From the NCBI RefSeq assembly GCF_001423245.1, contig NZ_LMOH01000009.1, positions 194 to 47,133 of the forward strand: 46,940 bases of DNA, in the 5' to 3' direction. How positions within the stretch are numbered: the first letter of the stretch is position 1; each line of letters opens with the position of its first letter. Source of the stretch: Aureimonas sp. Leaf324 (GTDB taxonomy: Bacteria; Pseudomonadota; Alphaproteobacteria; Rhizobiales; Rhizobiaceae). The position numbers and the translations under genes were made by a program. The notes under the pieces are model-generated. The model saw only the letters and a program-made list of their open reading frames with translations. It made no database searches and was not told the DNA's origin. Shown piece after piece: positions 32,189 through 39,515 of this stretch.

Positions 32189-32313
32189 CAAGAAAAAACG
32201 CCTGCCGGGGGAGGACCGGCAGGCGTCGGAGAGTACCCTTCGGCTGGGAGGAGGATGCCGTCGGGCGGATCCGCAGGAGCCCGATTGGGAGGAGAAGGCT
32301 CGTGCGAAACTCG
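32189..32313 (-). ncRNA. alpha-r14/NfeR1-like small RNA (three anti-Shine-Dalgarno hairpins)
   Basis: Read on the minus strand, three stem-loops occur in about 120 bases, each with UCCUCCC in the loop: hairpin 1 at 32277-32301 (GAGCC/GGCUC), hairpin 2 at 32241-32260 (CGGC/GCCG, loop AUCCUCCUCCCA), hairpin 3 at 32198-32226, which is the terminator. Three anti-Shine-Dalgarno loops and a Rho-independent end are the described features of the alphaproteobacterial alpha-r14 (cuckoo-type, NfeR1) family. The 5' end is only estimated from the family size (about 120 nt). It lies in a 628-base gap without a protein gene. Confidence 0.72.
32191..32226 (-). terminator. Rho-independent terminator of the sRNA
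   Basis: Perfect 11-base stem acgcctgccgg / ccggcaggcgt, 7-base loop, followed on the minus strand by TTTTTTCT. This is the only textbook terminator in the window. Confidence 0.88.
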
Positions 32314-32625
32314 TGAGAAGAAACTAGTCGATCGGTGTGCAGTGCGGTAGTGCATCGGCTGCATGGCTGGCCTGCGCGCCCGGCAAGGCTCGGCGCGCAA
32401 GTGAGCAGCGAGGCCATGGATGGCAGGCAGTTCGCGTGCTGATTGGGCATTTGTCGTCGGCGTGGGCAAACTGTCGTGAAGCTTGCCGATTGTCTCCCGG
32501 CCGTAATCTGCTACACCGCAACCCGTGGCTGCGTCGCGCTGGCTAGCTGCACCAGCTCGAAGCCCGTCAGCTCTGGGAGGCGCTGGCGGGCTTCCTCGTT
32601 TCCGGGGGGCCGCTGCGCCCCCTTC
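32314..32625. other. Intergenic region upstream of the sRNA with a further CCUCCC-loop hairpin
   Basis: No credible gene. A 13-base stem with one G-T pair, gaagcccgtcagc / gctggcgggcttc at 32559-32594, has on the minus strand the loop GCCTCCCAGA. It lies 32 bases after the stop of the helix-hairpin-helix gene. The sRNA promoter should lie near 32315-32350. Confidence 0.5.
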
Positions 32626-32817
32626 TCAGGGGTCCGAGACGGTGAGCGCGGCTGCGACCCCATCCGTCTTGCCGCTGAGACCCGGCACCTCGTCGAGTTG
32701 CCGCAGCGAGGTGAAGCGCCCGCGCTCCTCGCGGTATCGCACGATCTCGAAACCGTGCCCCTTGAGCGCATCGATCCCGTCGAGGTCCGCGGCCGTCGCC
32801 GTGTTGAGGTCGAGCAT
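32626..32817 (-). CDS. Small helix-hairpin-helix protein (ComEA-like domain)
   Basis: 63-aa protein: MLDLNTATAADLDGIDAL then FEIVRYREERGRFTSLRQL and DEVPGLSGKT. LNTA-A-L-I...I-YRE-G-F-S---L--V-G- is the ComEA/HhH pattern that binds DNA without sequence preference. No signal peptide, so a cytoplasmic role. AAGGGG lies before ATG 32817. Confidence 0.85.
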   Translation of the reverse strand: MLDLNTATAADLDGIDALKGHGFEIVRYREERGRFTSLRQLDEVPGLSGKTDGVAAALTVSDP

Positions 32818-32866
32818 CGTACACCCCTTCCCGTATTGCCGGCCTGCCGGCTTGGAATGAACCGGC

Positions 32867-32900
32867 CGAGGCCGCCCGTCGCTGGGCAGCCCCGGCCTCG
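32867..32900 (-). terminator. Hairpin downstream of the alpha/beta hydrolase gene
   Basis: Outer stem cgaggcc/ggcctcg with inner gccc/gggc, directly after the hydrolase stop and before the HhH gene. No T-run. Confidence 0.4.
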
Positions 32901-32903
32901 CCC

Positions 32904-33722
32904 TCAGCGCAGGAACGCGATCAGGTCTTCGTTGAGGCGATCGGGCACGGTGGCGAACAGGCCGTGCGGCTCGTCCTCGTATTCGATGAGGCGCGCGCCC
33001 GAGATCGCCTTGGCGGCCGCGCGGCCGGTCGGGTCGATCGGTACCGTGGCGTCGCCCGTGCCGTGGATCACGAGGGTCGGCACCGTGAAGCTCTTGAAGT
33101 CGGGGCGGAAGTCCGTCTTGCCGAAGGCGTCGACACAGCGGATCGTCGCCAGGGGGCTTGCCATCACGCCGAGCACGAAGCTCCAGTCGAGAATGCCCTG
33201 GCTGACCGGCTTCGACAGAAGGCCGACGCCGTAGAAGGTCTTGGCGAAGCTCTGGAGAAAGGCGAAGCGGTCCTTGCGGATCTGGGCCTTCATGTCCTCG
33301 AACACGTCGCCGTCGACCCCTTGCGGATTGCTGTCGTCCTTGAGGAGGTAGCCCGCGACCGAGGCGACGAGGACGGTCTTGGCGATGCGCGAGGCGCCGT
33401 GGCGCGTCAGGTAGCGCGCGATCTCGCCGCCGCCCATCGAGAAGCCGACGAGCGACACGCCGTTGAGGTCGAGCCCCTCGAGCACGGCGGCGAGATCGTC
33501 GGCGAACGTGTCGTAGTCGTAGCCGGTCGCCGGGTGGCCCGACTGGCCGAACCCACGTCGGTCGTAGGTGATGACCCGGAAGCCCGCCTCGAGGAGGGCC
33601 ACGGTCTGATACTCGAACATGTCGCCGGTGAGCGGCCAGCCGTGGATCAGGACCACCGGGCGGCCCTGCCCCATGTCCTTGACGTGAATCTGGGTGCCGT
33701 CCTTCGCTTCGATATAGGCCAT
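32904..33722 (-). CDS. Alpha/beta hydrolase (non-heme chloroperoxidase/perhydrolase-like)
   Basis: 272-aa hydrolase of the chloroperoxidase-type group. The nucleophile elbow is GFSMGG (S95), the acid D224 in GTGDATVP, the base H253 in EPHGLF. VLIHGWPLTGDMFEYQ is the oxyanion region and YDRRGFGQSGHP is the family motif. ATG 33722 starts MAYIEAKDGTQIHVKD. An EcfG-like promoter candidate lies upstream, consistent with stress induction. Such enzymes act as esterases and perhydrolases; the true substrate is unknown. Confidence 0.92.
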   Translation of the reverse strand: MAYIEAKDGTQIHVKDMGQGRPVVLIHGWPLTGDMFEYQTVALLEAGFRVITYDRRGFGQSGHPATGYDYDTFADDLAAVLEGLDLNGVSLVGFSMGGGEIARYLTRHGASRIAKTVLVASVAGYLLKDDSNPQGVDGDVFEDMKAQIRKDRFAFLQSFAKTFYGVGLLSKPVSQGILDWSFVLGVMASPLATIRCVDAFGKTDFRPDFKSFTVPTLVIHGTGDATVPIDPTGRAAAKAISGARLIEYEDEPHGLFATVPDRLNEDLIAFLR

Positions 33723-33752
33723 GCGGGATTTCCTTGAGCTGAGATGGCCGAC

Positions 33753-33779
33753 AAACCCTCGAGCCGCCCCGCATGTTCC
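33753..33779 (-). promoter_or_regulatory. EcfG-like promoter candidate for the hydrolase gene
   Basis: On the minus strand GGAAC, then 17 bases, then GGTTT (consensus CGTT with one change), about 31 bases before the hydrolase start. Pattern only. Confidence 0.4.
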
Positions 33780-33814
33780 CGCCGCCATCCGCCGCAGCGT
33801 CGGCCGCGCGGGGG

Positions 33815-34603
33815 TCAGTCGGGTTTTGCAGGCCGAACGCCCTCGCCGCCGAACCAAAGTCGGTGCCCGTCGGGGTCGGCGATGACGCCCGCCTCTCGCC
33901 CGGGCGCCTCGCAGACGAGGACCGTGGCGTAGGGTGAGCCGTCGCGTGCGGGACGGGCCACCGGCGCGGGCCGCTGGTAGCAGAGGAGTTCGAGATGGGG
34001 CCGCGATCCGCCCCGGCAGGCGAGCGTGACGACCTCCACCACCGTATCGGGTCCCAGCCCGTCGAGGCGCCCCTGTTCGGCGCCCCGATTGATCTGGCGG
34101 GACGCGAGGCGAAAGCCGAGCCGCCGGTAGAAGTCGATCGACCGCTCGGCCTCCGCGACCGCGATCGCGCTGTGGTCGATCCCGAGACACGGACCTCCGC
34201 GCGCACCGGCCCAGGCATCCGGCACGCGATCGGCCGGGAACTCCAGGAACTCCAGCGGGTGCCCCTCCGGATCGCGGAACTTGAAGGCCGTCACGCCGCC
34301 CGAGGCCTCCGGCAGGCGCTCGGGGCCGGCCTTCGAGATCGGCGACCAGCCCGTCATGGCGGCAAGGCGGGCCATCGCCTCGCCCATGTCCGAGACCACG
34401 ATCGCGCAGTGCTGGAAGCCGGTCTCGTTCGACAGCGGCGGCGCGCCGCCGGCCTCTGTCGCCGCGACGAGGTCCAGCCGCTGTGGACCAAGATGCAGCC
34501 CCTCGCCGTCCGCGACCGCTCCGAACGCCGTCACCCAGAATGTCCGGACCGCCGCGACGTCGCGGCAGGCAAGGCGCACCGCCAGGATCGCGGCGCCCGT
34601 CAC
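33815..34603 (-). CDS. VOC-family protein with two glyoxalase-like domains
   Basis: 262 aa, two VOC repeats. Metal ligand candidates are H in GFQHCAIVV and E in HPLEFLEF (first), H in GIDHSAIAV and E in PHLELLCY (second). GTG 34603 overlaps the stop of the lactonase gene (GTGA), so it is translationally coupled. Together with the lactonase, cupin and DoxX genes it forms an operon. Ring-cleaving dioxygenase or isomerase activity is possible but unproven. Confidence 0.85.
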   Translation of the reverse strand: MTGAAILAVRLACRDVAAVRTFWVTAFGAVADGEGLHLGPQRLDLVAATEAGGAPPLSNETGFQHCAIVVSDMGEAMARLAAMTGWSPISKAGPERLPEASGGVTAFKFRDPEGHPLEFLEFPADRVPDAWAGARGGPCLGIDHSAIAVAEAERSIDFYRRLGFRLASRQINRGAEQGRLDGLGPDTVVEVVTLACRGGSRPHLELLCYQRPAPVARPARDGSPYATVLVCEAPGREAGVIADPDGHRLWFGGEGVRPAKPD

Positions 34604-35514
34604 GGCCAGCGCGCCCCGCGTCGGTTGAGGAACACCGCGTAGAGCGAGTGGCTGACGCCGATGAACAGGCGATTGAGATGCGGCGAGCCGCCGAAGCAGA
34701 GGTTCGACACGGTCGCCGGCAGGCGGATGCGCCCGAGAAGCTGGCCGTCCGGCGACAGGCAGTGCACCCCGTCGCCGGCACTCGACCATATGTTGCCGTC
34801 CTCGTCGATCGCCATGCCGTCGGTGTAGCCCGGCGAAACCTCCGCGAAGTCGCTGATGCCCTGGAGCGTCCGCCCGTCGGGCGCCACGTCGAAGACACGC
34901 AGAACCTGCGTTGGGTCGGGCTTCGTCTGGTCGCCCGTCTCGGCGACATAGAGCCGCCGCTCGTCCGGCGAGAAGGCGATGCCGTTCGGCCCGTCGAAGG
35001 CATCCGACACGAGGTCGAGCGCGCCCGTGTCCGGATCGAGACGGTAGACGCCGGGCCGGGTTTCCGACGCCTGACGCTCTCCCTCGTAGTCGTTGGAGAT
35101 GCCGTAGAGGGGATCGGTGAACCAGATCGAGCCGTCGCTTTTGACGACGAGGTCGTTCGGCGAGTTGAGACGCCGCCCCTCGAACCGGTTGGCGAGCACC
35201 GAAATGCGGCCGTCGTGCTCGACGCGGCACACCGCCCGCTCGCGGTTGGAGCAGAACACGACGCGGCCTTTGCGGTCGCGCGTCTGCCCGTTGGCCTGCC
35301 CGCTCGGAAAGCGCCAGACCGACAGGCCCGCCGTCTCGCTCCACATCATCGTGCGGTCGCGCGGCAGGTCCTGGAACAGGAGGCAGTTCCAGTCGCCCAT
35401 CCAGACGAGGCCCTCGATCCAGCGCAGGCCCGTCGCCAGAAGCTCGATCGGCGCGTTGCCGAGGACGTAGCGATCGAACCGCGGATCGCAGCTTTCGAAC
35501 CCGATCTCGCTCAT
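34600..35514 (-). CDS. SMP-30/gluconolactonase-family sugar lactonase
   Basis: 304-aa six-bladed propeller lactonase. Metal ligands of the family are visible: WIEGLVW (E34), LNSPNDLVV (N), and GYTDGMAID (D); DGPNGIAFSPDERRLYVAE is typical. There is no signal peptide. Such enzymes open aldonolactones made by sugar dehydrogenases. The gene lies 10 bases after the cupin gene, and the divergent GMC oxidoreductase could supply the lactone (inference). Confidence 0.9.
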   Translation of the reverse strand: MSEIGFESCDPRFDRYVLGNAPIELLATGLRWIEGLVWMGDWNCLLFQDLPRDRTMMWSETAGLSVWRFPSGQANGQTRDRKGRVVFCSNRERAVCRVEHDGRISVLANRFEGRRLNSPNDLVVKSDGSIWFTDPLYGISNDYEGERQASETRPGVYRLDPDTGALDLVSDAFDGPNGIAFSPDERRLYVAETGDQTKPDPTQVLRVFDVAPDGRTLQGISDFAEVSPGYTDGMAIDEDGNIWSSAGDGVHCLSPDGQLLGRIRLPATVSNLCFGGSPHLNRLFIGVSHSLYAVFLNRRGARWP

Positions 35515-35524
35515 GCCGCAGCCC

Positions 35525-35971
35525 TCACCGGAAACGACATGGGCTCGTCTCGTCGCGCTGAGTGTCGAACTGCACCACCATCAGGACGGCGGGCTCGTCG
35601 CCCACCGTGCCCGACATGTGGCCCTTTCGCCCGTCGCGCTCGCGCGTGCCCTGGTCCTCGCCGAACGAGATCTCGCCCGGCCCCATCTCGACGCGCATCC
35701 CGTCCATCGATTCGACATACCAGCGGCCGGACAGGGGGATGATCCACTGCGGCGCGGGGTTCTCGTGCCACGCTCCCTCCCAGCCGGCGGGCTGCACGGT
35801 GACCATCACCGTCATCCCGTCGTGATGCTTCCGGCCCTGCCATTGCGGGGCGGCCGGCGGTTGCATGCTTTTGAGCTCGAACTCGGTCATCCGGCATTGC
35901 CGCTGCCGGCTGACGCCGTCCTCGTCGGTGTAGAGATGCCAGTAGGGAACGGTCGGCTTGTCCTGGCTCAA
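35525..35971 (-). CDS. Cupin-domain protein
   Basis: 148 aa, single cupin. The barrel is seen in GAWHENPAPQWIIPLSGRWYVES and GPGEISFGEDQGT. TTG 35971 overlaps the DoxX stop (TTGA), and gives MSQDKPTVPYWHLYTDEDG; no ATG gives a comparable N terminus. Metal ligands seem to be H (AWHEN) and perhaps later residues. Function not assigned. Confidence 0.82.
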   Translation of the reverse strand: MSQDKPTVPYWHLYTDEDGVSRQRQCRMTEFELKSMQPPAAPQWQGRKHHDGMTVMVTVQPAGWEGAWHENPAPQWIIPLSGRWYVESMDGMRVEMGPGEISFGEDQGTRERDGRKGHMSGTVGDEPAVLMVVQFDTQRDETSPCRFR

Positions 35972-36438
35972 GGCTCGGCTCCGGTTGAATAGGGATGGGT
36001 GGAGGACAGGGGATCGGCGAAGAAGGCCCGGACATCGCCGGCCGTGGTGCCGAACGCGATGAGGAGGAAGCCGCCGGCGACCGCGAAGTTCTTGAGGAAG
36101 TCCCACATCGTCTCGCGGCCCTTGGAGGGACCGCGCAGGCGAAAGTCGGACGCGCGCCAGAACCGCTTGAAGAGGATCGCGGTGACGGCGCAGTAGCCCG
36201 CCAGGACGAAGGCCGCCAGGCGATCGGCGATGCCGGTGAGGACCCCGAGCGACATCACGACCTCGACCGCGAGGCCGACGAGGATGAGAGCCTTCGCCAG
36301 CGAGCGGTTGCTCGTCGCCTCGCCCGCCTGCCCGGTCGCCGCCTCGAAGTTCAGCACCTTGTCGAGCGCGCTGAACGGCAGGAACAGGAGCACCAGCGAC
36401 AGGCGCGTGAGGAAGGCGACGAGGATCTCGAACGTCAT
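35968..36438 (-). CDS. DoxX-family membrane protein
   Basis: 156-aa inner-membrane protein with four helices: ILVAFLTRLSLVLLFLPFSALDK, ALILVGLAVEVVMSLGVLTG, LAAFVLAGYCAVTAILF and the last NFAVAGGFLLIAFG. The KNFAVAGGF-L pattern is typical of DoxX/YphA. DoxX-type proteins are often linked to quinone-dependent oxidations. First gene of the operon opposite the GMC oxidoreductase; ATG 36438 preferred to the upstream start. Confidence 0.9.
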   Translation of the reverse strand: MTFEILVAFLTRLSLVLLFLPFSALDKVLNFEAATGQAGEATSNRSLAKALILVGLAVEVVMSLGVLTGIADRLAAFVLAGYCAVTAILFKRFWRASDFRLRGPSKGRETMWDFLKNFAVAGGFLLIAFGTTAGDVRAFFADPLSSTHPYSTGAEP

Positions 36439-36606
36439 GGCGGCGGTTGGCCCGGGCAGCGTCTGTCGGGAGGGGCAAGCGCGAAGACGCGCCAAGCGTT
36501 CCCGCGCCTTGCCGCGAATTCATGCGGCCGGGCGCGAAACGAGGGGAACGATCGGCCGCGAGACCCGTCTTGTGACGCGACATCACAGGGCTTTCGGAGG
36601 CGCAGC
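36439..36606. promoter_or_regulatory. Divergent promoter region, DoxX operon and GMC oxidoreductase
   Basis: 168 bases without a gene. The stretch cttgtgacgcgacatcacagg before the GMC gene contains a near-palindrome tgtga...tcaca (36569-36587) that could be an operator. No core promoter was clear. Confidence 0.4.
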
Positions 36607-38202
36607 ATGATCGAGGACCGCTACGACGTCGTGATCGTCGGCTCGGGGCCGGGCGGCGGCACGATGGCCTGGAAGCTCGCCCAGACCGGCAAGCGCATCC
36701 TCCTGATCGAGCGCGGCGACTACCTGAAGCGCGAGCGAGAGAACTGGGACACGCGCGAGGTCTTCGCCCGGGGGCGCTACCAGGCCGAGGAGACCTGGAC
36801 CTCGTCGTCCGGCGACACGTTCCGGCCGGGCCTGCATTATTTCGTCGGCGGCAATTCCAAGGTCTATGGCGGCGTCCTCCTGCGCCTGCGCCTCGAGGAC
36901 TTCGACGCCGTGCGCCATCCCGACGGCACGGCGCCGGAATGGCCGGTGAAGTACGACACGTTCGAGCCCTACTACCAGGCCGCCGAAGAGCTCTTCGAGG
37001 TGCGCGGGCAGCGGGGCGAGGACCCGACCGAGCCGCCCTCGCACAAGCCCTACAAGCACCCTGCGATCCGCCACGAGCAGCGCATCGAGGCGCTGGCGGA
37101 GGCGTGGACGCGCGAGGGCCTCAACCCCTTCCACCTACCGATGGGCGCGCTTCTCGAACAGGACGAGACCGGGGCGGCGACGCCCCGCTCGCCGCTCCTG
37201 CGCTGCGATCCGTTCGACGGCTATCCGAGCCTTACCAACGGCAAGGCCGACGCGCAGGTGATCTGCGTCGACCCGGCGCTGGAGGCGCATCCGAACCTGA
37301 CGCTTCTGAAGAACGCCTGTGTGGAACGCCTGCTGACCGATGCCGGCGGCGGCACGGTCACGGGCGTCGAGTCCATCGTCGAGGGGCGCTCCCACACGAT
37401 CCGCGGCGACATCGTGGTGGTCGCCTGCGGCGCCCTGTCGTCGGCGCTCCTGTTCCTGCGCTCGGGCAACGACCGCCACCCGGACGGGCTCGCCAACGGG
37501 TCGGGGCAGGTCGGGCGCAACTACATGCGCCACAACAACGCGACGGTGCTCGCGATCTCGAAGGTGCCCAACCCGACCGAGTTCCAGAAGACGCTCGGTC
37601 TCAACGACTTCTACCACGCCCACGCCAAGTCGCCGATGAACCCACACGAGTTCCCGCTCGGCCACATCCAGATGGTGGGCAAGTCGGACGGCATGCAGAT
37701 CGAGGCGGAAGGGCTGCCCGGCTTCCTGCACTGGCTGCCCGAGAAGCCGTTCGACTGGATCGCCCGGCACTCGATCGACTTCTGGCTGACCTCCGAGGAT
37801 CTCCCGCGACCGGAAAACCGCATCTTCTACCGCAACGGGCAGGTGCATCTCGATCTCACCGAAACCAACATGGACGGACACCGAGCGCTGCGCGAAATGC
37901 TGCGCCGGATCTGCGACAAGGCCGAGATCCACCCGCACCTCGTCGACCGCACGCTGTATCTCGGCAAGGACACCCCGATCGGCGGCACGGCGCATCAGGC
38001 GGGCACGCTGCGCTTCGGCGAGGACCCGGCATCGAGCGTCCTCGATCTCGACTGTCGCGCGCACGGGATCGACAATCTCTATGTCACGGACGCGAGCTTC
38101 TTTCCCTCGATCGGCGCGGTGAACCCGACGCTGACGATCATCGCCAACGCGCTGCGCGTCGCCGACACGATCGCCGGGCGCCTCGGCGCACCGGCGGGCT
38201 GA
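36607..38202 (+). CDS. GMC-family FAD oxidoreductase
   Basis: 531 aa. FAD-binding Rossmann motif VVIVGSGPGGGTMAWKLA at the N terminus with IERGDY; VGGNSKVYGG, IVVVACGALSSALLFLRSG and the C-terminal SFFPSIGAVNPTLTIIANALR are GMC hallmarks. The HQAGTLRFG---SSVLDLDCRAHGIDNLYVTDAS block contains the active-site His and Asn (AVNP). No signal peptide, so probably cytoplasmic, donating to quinone or another acceptor. Substrate is likely a sugar, polyol or alcohol given the divergent lactonase operon (inference). Confidence 0.94.
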   Translation: MIEDRYDVVIVGSGPGGGTMAWKLAQTGKRILLIERGDYLKRERENWDTREVFARGRYQAEETWTSSSGDTFRPGLHYFVGGNSKVYGGVLLRLRLEDFDAVRHPDGTAPEWPVKYDTFEPYYQAAEELFEVRGQRGEDPTEPPSHKPYKHPAIRHEQRIEALAEAWTREGLNPFHLPMGALLEQDETGAATPRSPLLRCDPFDGYPSLTNGKADAQVICVDPALEAHPNLTLLKNACVERLLTDAGGGTVTGVESIVEGRSHTIRGDIVVVACGALSSALLFLRSGNDRHPDGLANGSGQVGRNYMRHNNATVLAISKVPNPTEFQKTLGLNDFYHAHAKSPMNPHEFPLGHIQMVGKSDGMQIEAEGLPGFLHWLPEKPFDWIARHSIDFWLTSEDLPRPENRIFYRNGQVHLDLTETNMDGHRALREMLRRICDKAEIHPHLVDRTLYLGKDTPIGGTAHQAGTLRFGEDPASSVLDLDCRAHGIDNLYVTDASFFPSIGAVNPTLTIIANALRVADTIAGRLGAPAG

Positions 38203-38220
38203 GCGAACGGGCGCCCGCCG

Positions 38221-38859
38221 TCAGCGCAGGAAGCCTTCGGCGTCGAACGCGTCCCACTCGCGAAGGCGCGGCTTCGGGTCGCGGCTGCGCGAAGCCTTCG
38301 CCGCCTTCGCCGGCTTCGGCTCGACCTTCCCGCCGCGCGTGAGCGCCGCCTTGCCGGCGGCGCGCGAGCGCTTCTCCCGCAGGGCTTCCGCGTCCTCGAT
38401 CCGCCAGACGGCCGGGAGATCGCGGTCGAGCACATCCTCGATCTGGCGGGGGTCGAAGACGTGGAAGGTCACGGCCTTGGCGCGGCCGCGCAGCTTCACG
38501 GTGCGCGTGCCCGCGCTCTGCAGCCGTCCGTCCTTCAGCCATTTCAGCCGCTCGCGCGGCAGGATGGTAAGGATGTCGTCGACCTCGCGCGGCAGGACGG
38601 CAAGCGCGTCGACGCCGGCGAGAACCGTCTCGACGACCCGCGACGCCGCCTCCAGCCGCTCCTCCTGACCCGCCTCGAAGCGCAGGACGATCCGTCCGTC
38701 CTCGACGGCGAGATGCTTGCGATCGGTAAACGCGAGGCGGGCGCGCAGCTCGCGCTCGATCCCTTGCGCGCGCACCCGCGAGCCGAGCGCGGCCGCCACA
38801 GGAAACGGCCACTCGGCCGTGAGATCCTTCGAGGTTTCGCTGTCGCGCGTCGCTGTCAT
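38221..38859 (-). CDS. Conserved hypothetical protein
   Basis: 212 aa without a family I can name. Soluble; the central part is TILPRERLKWLKDGRLQSAG and HVFDPRQIEDVLDRDLP; the tail is Lys/Ala-rich and basic (KPAKAAKASRSRDPKPRLRE), suggesting nucleic-acid contact. ATG 38859 agrees with the start of good codon pattern. It is convergent with the GMC gene. Confidence 0.7.
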   Translation of the reverse strand: MTATRDSETSKDLTAEWPFPVAAALGSRVRAQGIERELRARLAFTDRKHLAVEDGRIVLRFEAGQEERLEAASRVVETVLAGVDALAVLPREVDDILTILPRERLKWLKDGRLQSAGTRTVKLRGRAKAVTFHVFDPRQIEDVLDRDLPAVWRIEDAEALREKRSRAAGKAALTRGGKVEPKPAKAAKASRSRDPKPRLREWDAFDAEGFLR

Positions 38860-39028
38860 CCGCCCGCAACGCGGCAGGACGCGGTTTCTTTCCCGCGCGC
38901 GCGAGTTCCGAGATCATGGAGCCGGCCGGCCCTCTTGACCAATCGCCGCCGCGGCCAAGCTCCTGTCCGACCTGACGGGGGCGAACCCATGCCTCCCGCA
39001 GCCGACCACCATGGCGGGGAGTGACACC

Positions 39029-39505
39029 ATGATCGACGCGACCGACCGCGCGCATCTCGAACGCTGCGTCGCGCTCGCGGCCGAAGCGCTGGAGGCGGGC
39101 CACGAGCCCTTCGGCTCGATCCTCGTCGGCGCGGACGGCACGACGCGTCTGGAAGCGAAGAACGAGGTCGGCGGTGGCGACGCCACGCAGCACCCCGAGT
39201 TCGCCATCGCGCGCTGGGCGGCCGCGAACCTCTCACCGGCCGAGCGCCGGGCGGCCACGGTCTACACGTCTGGCGAGCACTGCCCGATGTGCTCGGCCGC
39301 CCATGCCTGGGTCGGGCTCGGGCGGATCGTCTACGCCTCCTCGGCCGCGCAGCTGACGGCGTGGCAGGGCGATCTCGGGCTGGCCCCCTCCCCGGTGCGC
39401 CCGCTCGCCATCAACGAGGTCGCCCCCGGCGTGCCCGTCGACGGACCGGACGCGGACCTCGCCGAGGCCGTGCGCGCGCTTCACGCGCGCACGGCCCGGC
39501 GCTGA
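39029..39505 (+). CDS. Cytidine/deoxycytidylate deaminase-family nucleoside deaminase (guanine deaminase-like)
   Basis: 158 aa. Zinc site HPE (H55, E57) and HCPMC (C85, C88) match the C-x2-C deaminase family, with SGEHCPMCSAAHAWVGLGRIVYASS typical of guanine/nucleoside deaminases. ATG 39029 has GGGGAG upstream; ATG 39011 is an alternative. It would deaminate a purine or pyrimidine base. Convergent with tex. Confidence 0.92.
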   Translation: MIDATDRAHLERCVALAAEALEAGHEPFGSILVGADGTTRLEAKNEVGGGDATQHPEFAIARWAAANLSPAERRAATVYTSGEHCPMCSAAHAWVGLGRIVYASSAAQLTAWQGDLGLAPSPVRPLAINEVAPGVPVDGPDADLAEAVRALHARTARR

Positions 39506-39515
39506 GGCGCCGACG

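Noticed and set aside
32082-32450. Minus-strand frame of 122 codons across the sRNA
   Set aside because: The three hairpins and terminator explain the sequence; the protein would be Pro/Ser-rich without a ribosome site.
35995-36606. Upstream extension of the GMC gene by about 200 codons
   Set aside because: The extra region is the antisense of DoxX and has no family features; the FAD motif begins right after ATG 36607.
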